Assembly (NCBI GenBank): GCA_965230515.1
Contig: OZ246007.1
Coordinates: forward strand, 2,790,001-2,854,000
DNA length: 64,000 nucleotides
Source: JAJFKB01 sp965230515
Lineage (GTDB): Bacteria; Pseudomonadota; Gammaproteobacteria; Pseudomonadales; IMCC2047
Direction: 5' to 3'
The translations under genes and the position numbers were made by a program. Below, in pieces: positions 1-8,977 of the stretch. Within the stretch, counting starts at the first letter, position 1. Each line of letters starts with the position of its first letter. Below the pieces are notes generated by a model. That model did not search any database. It saw nothing but the letters and a program-made list of their open reading frames with translations, and was not told the DNA's origin.

Positions 1-48
1 GAGAAGCTGCAAAGCCTGGGTGCAACCATCAAGCGCGTACCGGCCTAG
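1..48 (+). CDS. murA: UDP-N-acetylglucosamine 1-carboxyvinyltransferase, C-terminal tail (partial)
   Basis: Only the last 15 codons and the TAG stop are inside the window. The peptide EKLQSLGATIKRVPA matches the usual MurA ending (a K-L-x-x-L-G-A-x-I-x-R segment). MurA adds enolpyruvate to UDP-GlcNAc, the first committed step of peptidoglycan synthesis, in the cytoplasm. A murA-hisG-hisD order is common in gammaproteobacteria, which supports the call. The gene continues leftward outside the window, so nothing can be said about its active site. Confidence 0.75.
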   Translation, partial: EKLQSLGATIKRVPA

Positions 49-108
49 AACAGCCACTGCTGTTGTCGTTAGCGTGAGTGCCAAAGATCAGAGTGAAAAC
101 CATCTATT

Positions 109-765
109 ATGAGCCAACAACTTACCATTGCCCTGTCAAAGGGACGTATTCTTGATGAAACTATCCCCCTGCTTCATGCAGCTGGAATTGTGCCCGCTGA
201 GGACATTAAATCCAGCCGAAAGTTAATCTTTGATACCAATCGAGAGGATATCAAACTGGTGGTGATTCGGGCGACCGATGTGCCAACCTACGTGGCTCAT
301 GGTGCGGCTGATCTGGGCGTATCAGGAAAGGATGTGCTGATGGAGTATGGTGGCCACGGGTTGTATGAGCCTTTGGACCTTAAGATTTCACAATGCCGCT
401 TGATGACCGCAGGGCGTGTGGGTGAAGCAGAGCCTCAGGGGCGCTTGCGCGTAGCCACCAAGTTTGTGAATTTGGCCAAGCGCTATTATGCGGATCAGGG
501 GCGACAGGTGGACATTATCAAGCTGTATGGTGCGATGGAGTTGGCTCCGATTCTGGATTTGGCAGATCGTATTGTAGATATTGTCGATACGGGCCGAACA
601 TTGAAGGCAAACGGGCTCGAGCCACTGGAACTTATTGCAGAGGTCAGTTCCCGGTTGGTGGTTTGTAAAGCCTCCATGAAGATGAAGCATGCGCTGATCA
701 AGCCTATTATCTGTAGTTTGGAGGCTGCCGTTGCCGGGGCTTCAGAAGGGGCGGCAACGGCATGA
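109..765 (+). CDS. hisG: ATP phosphoribosyltransferase, short form
   Basis: HisG catalyses the first step of histidine biosynthesis, joining ATP and PRPP. The 218-residue product opens with the typical LTIALSKGRI segment and contains the PRPP-binding stretch around DIVDTGRTLKANGL. At this length it is the short HisG form, which lacks the C-terminal regulatory domain and normally works with HisZ; no hisZ is in this window. The ATG lies 60 bp after murA and the stop overlaps the hisD start in an ATGA arrangement, which implies translational coupling. No strong Shine-Dalgarno sequence is visible ahead of the ATG. Confidence 0.95.
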   Translation: MSQQLTIALSKGRILDETIPLLHAAGIVPAEDIKSSRKLIFDTNREDIKLVVIRATDVPTYVAHGAADLGVSGKDVLMEYGGHGLYEPLDLKISQCRLMTAGRVGEAEPQGRLRVATKFVNLAKRYYADQGRQVDIIKLYGAMELAPILDLADRIVDIVDTGRTLKANGLEPLELIAEVSSRLVVCKASMKMKHALIKPIICSLEAAVAGASEGAATA

Positions 766-2069
766 GCCCATTGAATATCAGAATGCTTGACTCCAGGCAA
801 CCGGACTTTAAGGAGCAGCTGGGCCGGCTGCTGGCATGGGATGAAGTGTCTGATCAGCATGTGCAGGCCCGAGTGGCGCAAATTGTCGAGGATATCAAGG
901 CAAAGGGTGATCAGGCTTTACTTGAATATACCCGCCGTTTTGACAATCTGGATGTTTCGGCTGTTAAGGATCTGGAAATCAGCAAGAACCGGATTCAGGA
1001 TGCGCTTGCTGGTATCGAGCCGCAACAGAAACAGGCGCTGGAGCTGGCTGCGCAACGTATTAAGGACTATCACCAGCGTCAGTTACAGAATTCCTGGCAA
1101 TACCAGGAACCGGACGGAACCATTCTCGGACAGAAAATCACCGCAATGGAGCGGGTGGGCGTTTATGTGCCCGGTGGTAAAGCAGCCTATCCCTCAACCG
1201 TATTGATGAACAGCATTCCAGCCAAAGTGGCGGGTGTTGCCGAGGTGGTGATGGTAGTGCCGGCTGCCAAAGGTGAAATAAGTGATGTAGTGCTCGCTGC
1301 GGCTGCCATCGCAGGTGTTGATCGGGTATTTAACATCGGTGGTGCTCAGGCTGTTGCCGCACTTGCTTATGGCACCGAGACCGTTCCCAAGGTCGATAAA
1401 ATTGTCGGGCCGGGTAATATTTACGTCGCCACTGCTAAGAAAATGGTTTTTGGGGCTGTCGGCATCGATATGATTGCCGGGCCGTCGGAGATCCTGGTGG
1501 TCTGTGATGGTAAAACCGATCGCGACTGGATAGTAATGGATCTGTTTTCACAGGCTGAGCATGATGAGAATGCTCAGTCCATACTGGTATCTACAGATCA
1601 GGACTTTCTGGATTTGGTCAGGCAGGGCATGGAACAGGCGCTCCAATCCTCGGAAAGAGCAGATATTTTACGCCAATCGCTTGAGCAGCGGGGTGCACTG
1701 ATAAAGGTCGCTGATCTTGAGGAGGCCTGTGAAATAATCAATCGCATTGCGCCAGAACATTTGGAACTCTCGGTAGAGGATCCCGAGGCTTTGCTGCCAG
1801 ATATAGATCATGCCGGGGCGATATTTATGGGGCGCTACACGGCAGAAGCGCTGGGTGACTATTGCGCCGGTCCAAATCACGTGCTGCCTACTTCAGGTAC
1901 CGCCCGGTTCTCATCACCGCTTGGTGTTTATGACTTTCAGAAGCGTTCGTCGATTATTAACTGCTCCGCACAGTCAGCATCGGACCTGGGCAAGGCGGCC
2001 TCTGTGCTGGCGCGCAGTGAGGGGCTGATCGCACACGCCCGTTCTGCCGAGTTTCGTATAAAAAAATAG
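762..2069 (+). CDS. hisD: histidinol dehydrogenase
   Basis: HisD performs the last two NAD-dependent oxidations of histidine biosynthesis (L-histidinol to L-histidine), using zinc, in the cytoplasm. The 435-residue length is normal. Family hallmarks are visible: GVYVPGGKAAYPSTV near residue 130, the GPGNIYVA segment, the GPSEI stretch, the AEHDE metal/catalytic region and APEHLEL. It overlaps hisG by 4 bp (ATGA) and so is co-transcribed and probably translationally coupled. It ends 40 bp before the convergent algW stop; only a weak stem (ggctaaaaagcc) is seen there. A histidine pathway assignment is secure; further his genes are not in the window. Confidence 0.97.
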   Translation: MSPLNIRMLDSRQPDFKEQLGRLLAWDEVSDQHVQARVAQIVEDIKAKGDQALLEYTRRFDNLDVSAVKDLEISKNRIQDALAGIEPQQKQALELAAQRIKDYHQRQLQNSWQYQEPDGTILGQKITAMERVGVYVPGGKAAYPSTVLMNSIPAKVAGVAEVVMVVPAAKGEISDVVLAAAAIAGVDRVFNIGGAQAVAALAYGTETVPKVDKIVGPGNIYVATAKKMVFGAVGIDMIAGPSEILVVCDGKTDRDWIVMDLFSQAEHDENAQSILVSTDQDFLDLVRQGMEQALQSSERADILRQSLEQRGALIKVADLEEACEIINRIAPEHLELSVEDPEALLPDIDHAGAIFMGRYTAEALGDYCAGPNHVLPTSGTARFSSPLGVYDFQKRSSIINCSAQSASDLGKAASVLARSEGLIAHARSAEFRIKK

Positions 2070-2109
2070 GAATGTTTTTGAGTCAATAAACCATGTGCGG
2101 CTAAAAAGC

Positions 2110-3327
2110 CTAGCGTTGCTTATTCTGGGTTTTTGGAATTCGCCTGGCAACCTTGGCGTTCAGGGTTTGTAATTTACCGTTCCGTAGCACATCAATGCTG
2201 ATGCTGGTTCCGGGTTTGGTTTGGGTAATCTGGGTCATGGCCTGCCTTCCGTTCAGTACCGGCTGCTGATCAACCTGCACCATAATGTCGCCCGGCTGTA
2301 TACCTGCCAGATGGGCCGGGCCGTTTCGATTGATGTCTGCCACCAGAACAGCGATCCGTTTATCCAGGCCAAAGGATTGAGCCAGTTCGGGTGTTAACTC
2401 CTGTACCTCAATACCCAGCCATCCCCTGATGACGCTGCCATGGGTGATGATTTCCTGCATCGTTTGTTGTGCGAGCTGTGAAGGTATAGCAAACCCTATG
2501 CCCTGTGAGCCTCCCGACTTAGAGAAGATCGCGGTATTAATGCCGATCAGATTACCGTAGGCGTTAATGAGCGCCCCTCCCGAATTCCCCGGATTAATTG
2601 CAGCGTCAGTTTGAATAAAGTCCTCAAAGGTGGTCAGGCCCAATTGGTTGCGTCCTGTTGCGCTGACAATACCCATGGTCACGGTTTGACCCACGCCAAA
2701 AGGATTACCGATCGCAAGTACCACATCACCGACGGCGACTTCCTGTGATGACGCCAGAGTAATGATGGGCAGGTTGCTTAAATTCACCTTTAATACTGCG
2801 ATATCCGTTTCCGGATCTGTTCCTACCACTTCCGCAAAACTCTCTCTGCCGTCCTTAAGAGCAACCACAATTTCATCAGAATTCGCAATTACATGATTGT
2901 TAGTCACCACATACCCATCTTCCCTGATAATGACTCCAGACCCCAGGCTGGATTGCATGCGTTCTCTTTTGGGGCGGCTTCCCTTACGGAAAAACTGTTT
3001 AAAGAATGGATCATCAAACAGCGGGTGAAGCTTACGCTTTACGATCTTTGTCGTATAAATATTGACCACCGCAGGCTGCGCTTTGGCAACCGCATCCGCA
3101 TAGGAAACAGGTCCGAACCCCTGTTTGCTTGCATTACCCCCGGACGTTTGTTGGGTCGTGGTTGCGGACCGCCCGCTTGAATCGGTAAACTGCGCCAACT
3201 GTTCAGGAAAAAATTTGAGTGGTTGCAACCGCAGCGCTTTAAAGATTATAAAGGCAATCGCGACGCCGACAAGCGCAGGCATTAGAAAGAGGCGGAACAA
3301 AGCGTTCATAGATTTATCGATTTTCAT
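2110..3327 (-). CDS. algW: periplasmic trypsin-like serine protease of the DegS/AlgW family
   Basis: The 405-residue protein has a short N-terminal cytoplasmic stretch, one membrane segment (about residues 11-30), a low-complexity linker, a trypsin-like domain and one C-terminal PDZ domain (about 300-395). The catalytic triad is visible as His145 (TNNHV), Asp175 (ETDIAVLKV) and Ser249 (NPGNSGG). DegS/AlgW proteins sense misfolded outer-membrane proteins through PDZ and cut the anti-sigma factor to release RpoE/AlgU; a single PDZ and an uncleaved membrane anchor separate them from DegP. The gene diverges from the NIF3 gene with a 44-bp spacer. Unusually, codons just after the membrane segment (IIFKALRLQPLK) lie on a 34-bp sequence repeated perfectly in the neighbouring gene. 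Whether it is DegS or AlgW by name is a matter of lineage. Confidence 0.9.
   Translation of the reverse strand: MKIDKSMNALFRLFLMPALVGVAIAFIIFKALRLQPLKFFPEQLAQFTDSSGRSATTTQQTSGGNASKQGFGPVSYADAVAKAQPAVVNIYTTKIVKRKLHPLFDDPFFKQFFRKGSRPKRERMQSSLGSGVIIREDGYVVTNNHVIANSDEIVVALKDGRESFAEVVGTDPETDIAVLKVNLSNLPIITLASSQEVAVGDVVLAIGNPFGVGQTVTMGIVSATGRNQLGLTTFEDFIQTDAAINPGNSGGALINAYGNLIGINTAIFSKSGGSQGIGFAIPSQLAQQTMQEIITHGSVIRGWLGIEVQELTPELAQSFGLDKRIAVLVADINRNGPAHLAGIQPGDIMVQVDQQPVLNGRQAMTQITQTKPGTSISIDVLRNGKLQTLNAKVARRIPKTQNKQR
3216..3249. repeat. 34-bp perfect direct repeat, copy 1 (inside algW)
   Basis: These 34 bases (beginning TGAGTGGTTGC and ending AAAGATTAT) are identical and in the same orientation to 3410-3443. 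Here they are read on the minus strand as part of the region just after the AlgW membrane segment. The identity stops abruptly on both sides. The sequence was compared base by base. Confidence 0.95.
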
Positions 3328-3371
3328 TTTTAGGTGCTTCTATTATGGCATGGCTGAGAGAGAAATATTAG

Positions 3372-4133
3372 ATGACAGTTCAACTTTCGGAACTCCTTGA
3401 TCATTGTGATGAGTGGTTGCAACCGCAGCGCTTTAAAGATTATTGTCCCAACGGTTTGCAAGTATCAGGGAATGACACAGTAAGCCGTGTGGTGACAGGC
3501 GTTACGGCCAGTATGGCCTTGATAGAGGCGGCGATCGATTGTGATGCAGATACGATTATTGTGCATCATGGCTATTTTTGGCGAGGGGATGATCCTTGTG
3601 TGCGCGGTATATTGCGTAACAGGCTGGCGTTATTGTTACGCCATAACATCAATCTGATCGCCTACCACCTGCCTTTGGATGCTCAGCCAGAATTTGGTAA
3701 TAACCGGCAGTTGGCCGATCTGCTCAATATTCAGGTGACGGGAAATATGGAGTTTGGAGATGAGCCAGCACTGGGTTTGACCGGGTCGTTACCGGAACCG
3801 GTGCCTGGAGAACAGTTTGCAAACCTGCTTGAGCAAAAATTAAACCGCAAACCCTTGCATATCATGGGGCAGGCAAAAACAATCAAGCGTATTGCCTGGT
3901 GCACGGGTGCTGCGCAGGATGCGATCGAGAAGGCCGCGCAACTGGGTGCCGATGCGTACCTGACCGGAGAAGTGTCTGAACGTACCGTCCATTTGGCGCG
4001 TGAGCATGGGCTGCATTTCTACGCTGCCGGACATCATGCGACCGAGCGCTACGGGATCAAGGCGCTGGGCGAACGTCTCGCTGCACAGTTAAGCATCGAG
4101 GCGCGCTTTATCGATATTGATAATCCGGTATAG
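3372..4133 (+). CDS. NIF3/YbgI family metal-binding protein (GTP cyclohydrolase I type 2-like)
   Basis: The 253-residue protein has the NIF3-family signature: an early FKDYCPNGLQV segment, TIIVHHGYFW (metal-ligand histidines around residues 58-60), the AYHLPLDAQ segment, a CTGAAQD glycine-rich stretch and a C-terminal GHHATERYG motif. NIF3/YbgI proteins form toroidal hexamers with a dinuclear metal site; the true substrate is unsettled, although the group is often labelled GTP cyclohydrolase I type 2. The gene is divergent from algW, an arrangement seen in several gammaproteobacteria. The conserved WLQPQRFKDY part lies on copy 2 of the 34-bp repeat and fits the family, so this is more likely the original location of that sequence. 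Confidence 0.9.
   Translation: MTVQLSELLDHCDEWLQPQRFKDYCPNGLQVSGNDTVSRVVTGVTASMALIEAAIDCDADTIIVHHGYFWRGDDPCVRGILRNRLALLLRHNINLIAYHLPLDAQPEFGNNRQLADLLNIQVTGNMEFGDEPALGLTGSLPEPVPGEQFANLLEQKLNRKPLHIMGQAKTIKRIAWCTGAAQDAIEKAAQLGADAYLTGEVSERTVHLAREHGLHFYAAGHHATERYGIKALGERLAAQLSIEARFIDIDNPV
3410..3443. repeat. 34-bp perfect direct repeat, copy 2 (inside the NIF3 gene)
   Basis: This copy encodes the conserved EWLQPQRFKDY region of the NIF3-family protein on the plus strand. It is identical to 3216-3249, whose coding sense is the opposite strand. The copies are 194 bp apart (start to start) and flank the divergent start codons and the 44-bp intergenic region. Confidence 0.95.
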
Positions 4134-4178
4134 TTGCCTGATCCCTGCCGGTTTGGTCCGGGCTTGTTTTTGTATCCG

Positions 4179-4673
4179 CTAGGCAGATTTCTTTTCCAGG
4201 TTGTCCGGTTTTTTTGAGCCAACACTAAAAGACTCGGAGAGTGTTCCGTCACCTTCATTCTTTGGTGCGTAGTCTTTAGGAGGTTCAACAGATTCTTCGG
4301 TTTTAACTGGCGTGTCGTCAGCTGTATTGTTTTCGACTTCGTTAATGAAGGATACCATTGGACTGGATTCCGGCTGGCTGAGCTGAGGAGTGATCTTTAC
4401 GTCAGTCAGTGACTCAGCGCTTTCAGCCAAGTGTTTGTATACCTTTACGTAATCTTCCGTCAGATTGTTTACCAGGTCAGAAGTTTTGCTAAAGTGCTCG
4501 GTTACACCTTGCTTATAGTCCTGGTGCTCTTGTTTGAGCTGAATCAACTCGTCCTCGAGTTTTCGAGCACGAGCGTCATCAGAATGCATAAATTTATAGA
4601 TGGCGAGGCCCACGGCAATACCCGTGGCAAAAGCTAGTAAAGCTACTAACAAGCTTAAGCTAAAAAAATCCAC
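4179..4673 (-). CDS. zapG: YhcB/ZapG family inner-membrane division and envelope protein (DUF1043)
   Basis: The 164-residue protein has one N-terminal membrane segment (residues 4-27), a cytoplasmic coiled coil rich in charged residues (KLEDELIQLKQEHQDYKQGVTEHF, split here only by function) and the conserved TSDLVNNLTEDYVKVYKHLAESAESL block. This is the DUF1043 pattern of E. coli YhcB/ZapG, which interacts with divisome, elongasome and lipid-synthesis proteins. The C-terminal third is acidic and Pro/Thr/Ser-rich and probably disordered. In many relatives the gene sits beside degS/degQ or algW, as nearly here. It is convergent with the NIF3 gene. Confidence 0.88.
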   Translation of the reverse strand: MDFFSLSLLVALLAFATGIAVGLAIYKFMHSDDARARKLEDELIQLKQEHQDYKQGVTEHFSKTSDLVNNLTEDYVKVYKHLAESAESLTDVKITPQLSQPESSPMVSFINEVENNTADDTPVKTEESVEPPKDYAPKNEGDGTLSESFSVGSKKPDNLEKKSA

Positions 4674-4738
4674 AACAACTCCAAAGTGGTCTAAGTCTTT
4701 AGCCAGGGCGCCACACCTGGTGCGGCCGGCGGTCTACA

Positions 4739-4951
4739 TTATGTAGCGGGGCAAACGTCCTCTGCCTGTAAACCTTTCTGGCTTTCAACCACAGTATATT
4801 CTACTTGTTGTCCATCGAGAAGCTTTCGATAACCTTCCCCGGTAATTGCTCTGTAATGGACAAAAACATCTTGACCGTCTTCACGCTCGATAAAGCCATA
4901 CCCCTTCGCATTATTAAACCACTTGACGGTACCTTGTTCACGCTCTGACAT
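4739..4951 (-). CDS. CspA-family cold-shock protein
   Basis: The product is a 70-residue single cold-shock domain. It contains the RNP1-like GYGFIERED and RNP2-like DVFVHYRAI motifs and the start pattern QGTVKWFNNAKGYGFI. Such proteins bind single-stranded nucleic acid, melt RNA structure and aid translation at low temperature or in stationary phase. A clear purine-rich Shine-Dalgarno sequence (AGAGGAAAA on the minus strand) precedes the ATG. The gene is monocistronic, with about 165 bp separating it from valS. The exact Csp paralogue cannot be named from sequence alone. Confidence 0.93.
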   Translation of the reverse strand: MSEREQGTVKWFNNAKGYGFIEREDGQDVFVHYRAITGEGYRKLLDGQQVEYTVVESQKGLQAEDVCPAT

Positions 4952-5117
4952 GCTATTTTCCTCTTACACTTTTCTTATATTAGTTTTTACTGTCAGCTTA
5001 CGAGCTTAATCCTTGTCGCAGTTCTGACTAGTAGGTCATTATATAGCTAGAAAAGAGGGTAGCAACTGACTTAACTCAAAATTTACGGTGATCGTACGAG
5101 CCTGAATTTAAATGGTT

Positions 5118-7892
5118 TTATTCCTCAAGTGCTGAAATTTGCTGAATCTGTATGGCGATTTTTTTTAGTGCGCCCTCGAATTCGGTCAGCTTGCTACGTT
5201 CCTTCTCGACCACAGCTTGCGGTGCTTTTTCAACGAATTTCTGATTGTTCAGCTTGCCTGTTATACGTGAACGCTCCTGATCAAGCCGGTCAGATTCTTT
5301 CTGTAATCGTGATAGTTCTGCAGATACATCGATCAACCCTTTCATGGGTACCAGCAGTTCCATATCACCGACCAATTGAATGGCTGAGAGTGGCGGGGTT
5401 TCGAGCTCTGGCAGTGGTGCGATGTGCTCAAGTTTGGCCAGTTTGATCAAAAACTGCTCATTTTCGCTGAGGCGACGCTGGTCTTCCTGAGAGGTATTTT
5501 TTAACAGCACCGGTATAGGCACTGCCGGCGAAATATTCATTTCACCTCTGATGTTGCGTACACCCATGACCACACCCTTAACCCACTCAATATCACTCAG
5601 CGACTGTTCGTCAATCATGCTCGCATTGGCAACCGGATAGGGTTGATGCATGATTGTCTCTCCCGTTTTTCCGGCAAGGCTTTTAACCTTCTGCCAGATC
5701 TCCTCGGTGATATAGGGCATCATCGGATGCGCCAGTCGGAGTGTTGCTTCCAAAACCCGGATCAAGGTGCGCCGGGTTCCCTTTTTCTGTGCTTCGCTGG
5801 CCTGCTCGTCCCATAGTACCGGCTTTGATAGCTCCAGATACCAATCGCAGTACTCATTCCAGATAAAGTTATACAGCGCTTGTGACGCCAGATCGAAACG
5901 GTAGTTGTCGATGCCATCAGCGACAGCCTGTTCAGCCTGTTGCAGCTTGGCAACGATCCAGCGATCGGCAAGCGATAACTGGAAGTCATCTGAATTATCC
6001 TGACCGCAGTCCTGCTGCTCCGTGTTCATCAGGACATAGCGAGCAGCATTCCAGATCTTATTGCAAAAGTTGCGAAAGCCTTCAATGCGTCCCACATCAA
6101 AATTGATATCTCTTCCTGTTGAAGCCAGCGAGTAATAGGTGAATCGTAGTGCATCGGTGCCGTAAGCGTTAATGCCCTCTGGAAAATCGGTGCGCGTCAT
6201 GCGCTCAATTTTCTCGCGCAGGTGAGGTACCATCATGCCGGCAGTACGTTTGCTGACCAAAGATTCGAGATCAATACCGTCGATCAGATCAATGGGGTCG
6301 AGCACGTTACCTTTGGATTTGGACATTTTCTGGCCGTGGCTATCTCTGACCAGTCCGTGCACATAAACAGTATGAAATGGGATCTCCTTCATGAAATGCA
6401 ACGTCAGCATGATCATCCGGGCGACCCAGAAGAAAATAATATCAAAACCGGTGACCAGAACATCGGTCGGGTGGAAGGTTGCTAACTCCTTGGTTTTTTC
6501 GGGCCATCCTAGTGTGCCAAATGTCCACAGACCGGAAGAGAACCAGGTGTCCAGTACATCTTCGTCCTGAGACAGAGTTACTTCATCCGACAGACCGTAT
6601 TTTTCTCTCACCTCCTGCTCGGATCGTCCTACGTATACCTCTCCCTTGTCATTGTACCAGGCGGGAATGCGATGCCCCCACCAGAGTTGTCGTGAAATGC
6701 ACCAGTCCTGTATGTCGCGCATCCAGGAAAAGTACATATTTTCATATTGTTGCGGGACAAATTTGATCTGACCCTGCTCAACCGCGTTTATGGCCTGCTC
6801 TGCAAGTGGCCGGGTAGACACGTACCATTGATTGGTCAGGTAGGGTTCGATAACCACGCCACTGCGATCACCGCGTGGCACTTTAAGTGTGTGATCTTCT
6901 GTTTTCTCCAGCAGCCCGAGTGCTTCCAGATCCTTGACGATCCTTTTGCGAGCCTCAAATCGATCCAACCCCTGGTATTGCCCGGGGGCGTTTGCGTTGA
7001 TTTGAGCGTCATCGTTAAAGATATTGATCTTCTGCAGGCCGTGACGTTCGCCCATTTCGTAATCATTAAAATCATGTGCAGGTGTTATCTTGACGCAACC
7101 GGTGCCGAATGCCATGTCCACATAATCGTCCGCGATAATTGGAATTTCACGCTCTGCCAGCGGTAGTTGAATCGTTTTGCCAATCAGGTGTTTGTAGCGA
7201 TCATCGTCGGGGTGCACCGCTACGGCTGAGTCCCCAAGCATGGTTTCCGGGCGGGTGGTGGCTACGGTAAGGTGTCCGGAACCGTCTGAGAGAGGGTATC
7301 TGAAATGCCAAAGACTACCTTTCTCCTCCTCCGATATGACCTCAAGGTCGGAGATGGCGGTATGTAATTTTGGATCCCAATTAACCAGACGGTTGCCGCG
7401 GTAAATCAGCCCCTGATCATAAAGCTGAACAAATACTTCCTGAACGGCTTTGTAAAAGCCCTGGTCCATCGTAAAGCGTTCGCGTGACCAATCCGGGGAA
7501 GCGCCCAGCCGACGTAACTGGCCTGTGATGGTGCCGCCGGATTCCTTTTTCCATTCCCAGATTTTTTCGATAAATGCTTCCCGGCCTAAGTCATGCCTGG
7601 ATACTCCCTTTGCATCGAGCTGCCTTTCGACCACCATTTGCGTTGCAATGCCTGCATGGTCTGTCCCTACTTGCCAGAGGGTATTGTTACCCTTCATGCG
7701 ATGATAGCGAATCAATCCGTCCATGATTGCCTCCTGAAAACCATGGCCCATGTGCAAGCTGCCGGTCACGTTCGGTGGCGGGATCATAATGCAGTAAGGG
7801 TCGCCCTTACCTGAAGGCTTAAAGTATCCCTTGGTTTCCCAGGTTTGATACCAGTTAGATTCTATCTTGGAGGGCTGATAGGTTTTTTCCAT
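5118..7892 (-). CDS. valS: valine--tRNA ligase
   Basis: ValRS charges tRNA-Val in the cytoplasm. The 924-residue protein has the class I HIGH-type motif (PPPNVTGSLHMGH, residues 38-50), the large editing (CP1) insertion with TTRPETMLGDSAV, the KMSKS motif (GQKMSKSKGNV), an anticodon-binding domain and the C-terminal coiled coil (residues about 860-915) typical of ValRS. A long run of shadow frames inside it is ignored. The gene normally follows holC-pepA in gammaproteobacteria; here an HDOD gene has been placed between valS and holC. Confidence 0.97.
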   Translation of the reverse strand: MEKTYQPSKIESNWYQTWETKGYFKPSGKGDPYCIMIPPPNVTGSLHMGHGFQEAIMDGLIRYHRMKGNNTLWQVGTDHAGIATQMVVERQLDAKGVSRHDLGREAFIEKIWEWKKESGGTITGQLRRLGASPDWSRERFTMDQGFYKAVQEVFVQLYDQGLIYRGNRLVNWDPKLHTAISDLEVISEEEKGSLWHFRYPLSDGSGHLTVATTRPETMLGDSAVAVHPDDDRYKHLIGKTIQLPLAEREIPIIADDYVDMAFGTGCVKITPAHDFNDYEMGERHGLQKINIFNDDAQINANAPGQYQGLDRFEARKRIVKDLEALGLLEKTEDHTLKVPRGDRSGVVIEPYLTNQWYVSTRPLAEQAINAVEQGQIKFVPQQYENMYFSWMRDIQDWCISRQLWWGHRIPAWYNDKGEVYVGRSEQEVREKYGLSDEVTLSQDEDVLDTWFSSGLWTFGTLGWPEKTKELATFHPTDVLVTGFDIIFFWVARMIMLTLHFMKEIPFHTVYVHGLVRDSHGQKMSKSKGNVLDPIDLIDGIDLESLVSKRTAGMMVPHLREKIERMTRTDFPEGINAYGTDALRFTYYSLASTGRDINFDVGRIEGFRNFCNKIWNAARYVLMNTEQQDCGQDNSDDFQLSLADRWIVAKLQQAEQAVADGIDNYRFDLASQALYNFIWNEYCDWYLELSKPVLWDEQASEAQKKGTRRTLIRVLEATLRLAHPMMPYITEEIWQKVKSLAGKTGETIMHQPYPVANASMIDEQSLSDIEWVKGVVMGVRNIRGEMNISPAVPIPVLLKNTSQEDQRRLSENEQFLIKLAKLEHIAPLPELETPPLSAIQLVGDMELLVPMKGLIDVSAELSRLQKESDRLDQERSRITGKLNNQKFVEKAPQAVVEKERSKLTEFEGALKKIAIQIQQISALEE

Positions 7893-8062
7893 TGGAATTC
7901 TATAACTCGACTGATCATTTAAAGGGCAAAAGAGCGGGGATTATACAATGAGTCATGGCATGGGGAAATGTTACAGGTGCATGACAATCTGTATATAGAG
8001 GGGTGAAATCGTTATTTTTTGCTAAACTTTAGTGATATTAGGGTTATTTCGGAAAACTGATT

Positions 8063-8938
8063 ATGCAAGCGCAAATGGAAACAGAGCAAACCGTCGACTT
8101 TCAGCGACTGGTTAACAGTGCATCGCAGCTTTATACGCTGCCGGATATTTATTTCAAGGTAAGAAGTATTATTAATGATCCGAATAGTCAGATGGCTGAT
8201 CTGAGCAGCGTGCTTAGCAACGATCCCGGACTGAGTGCCAGGCTGCTTCGAATGGCCAATAGCGCATTTTTTGGCATGCAAAGTGAAGTTGACACCATTA
8301 CCCGCGCGGTACAGATCATCGGCTTCAAGCATATTTATGATCTGGTTATTGCAACCAGTATTACCAAAGCATTCGGGAGCATGTCAAATGATGTGATGAG
8401 TATGGATGCATTCTGGATTGCCAGCACAGAACGCGCATTAATTTGTCGTTTCCTGGCGACCTCGTTTCATCTTCGAGAGGTTGAAAGGCTATTTGTAACC
8501 GGGTTGTTACTGGATATTGGTCATTTGGTTATCTATGAGCACTGCCCTGAGGAAGCGAAGCAGGCAATTGCAATTTCCCAGGCCCACATGAAGCCGCTTA
8601 ACCAAGTGGAAAAGGAGTTGTTGGGGTTTGATGCTTCGGAATTGGGTGCGGCATTAGCCAAATCATGGAATTTTCCCGAGCAGTTCAGCATGTTGATTGC
8701 CAGTCAGGATGATCCCCGGCTGGATGAGGGGCAGGATTGGGAGGTTTGTGTGGTACATATTGCGAAACAACTCGCAGGAGTGGCTCATGATAGTGACGCT
8801 GTAGAGTCGGTTTTTTCAGCCATTGACCCGCAAGTCAGAAACCTGACCGGCCTGTCTCATGAACTCTGCATGGAGGCAGTTGCCGAAGTGGCTGAAAATT
8901 TATCCGATACACTCGATATGATCTTGCCCAACCGCTAA
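8063..8938 (+). CDS. HDOD domain protein
   Basis: The 291-residue protein is a stand-alone HDOD domain (a metal-free relative of HD phosphohydrolases). Visible family features are the early LPDIYFKVRSIINDP segment, LSNDPGLSARLLRMANSAFFG, the AVQIIGFKHIYDLVIATS block and LLLDIGHLVI, where HD proteins would carry the catalytic HD pair. HDOD proteins act as signalling scaffolds, often linked to c-di-GMP or motility output; the role here is unknown. It faces away from valS and runs convergent to holC, interrupting the usual valS-holC-pepA block. Confidence 0.88.
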   Translation: MQAQMETEQTVDFQRLVNSASQLYTLPDIYFKVRSIINDPNSQMADLSSVLSNDPGLSARLLRMANSAFFGMQSEVDTITRAVQIIGFKHIYDLVIATSITKAFGSMSNDVMSMDAFWIASTERALICRFLATSFHLREVERLFVTGLLLDIGHLVIYEHCPEEAKQAIAISQAHMKPLNQVEKELLGFDASELGAALAKSWNFPEQFSMLIASQDDPRLDEGQDWEVCVVHIAKQLAGVAHDSDAVESVFSAIDPQVRNLTGLSHELCMEAVAEVAENLSDTLDMILPNR

Positions 8939-8977
8939 CTCAGAGCAAACAGGCACGGTACTCTATTTAGGCGTAGC

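Noticed and set aside
2096..2111. Small stem ggctaaaaagcc between hisD and algW
   Set aside because: It is only four base pairs with no T tract and is not convincing as a terminator.
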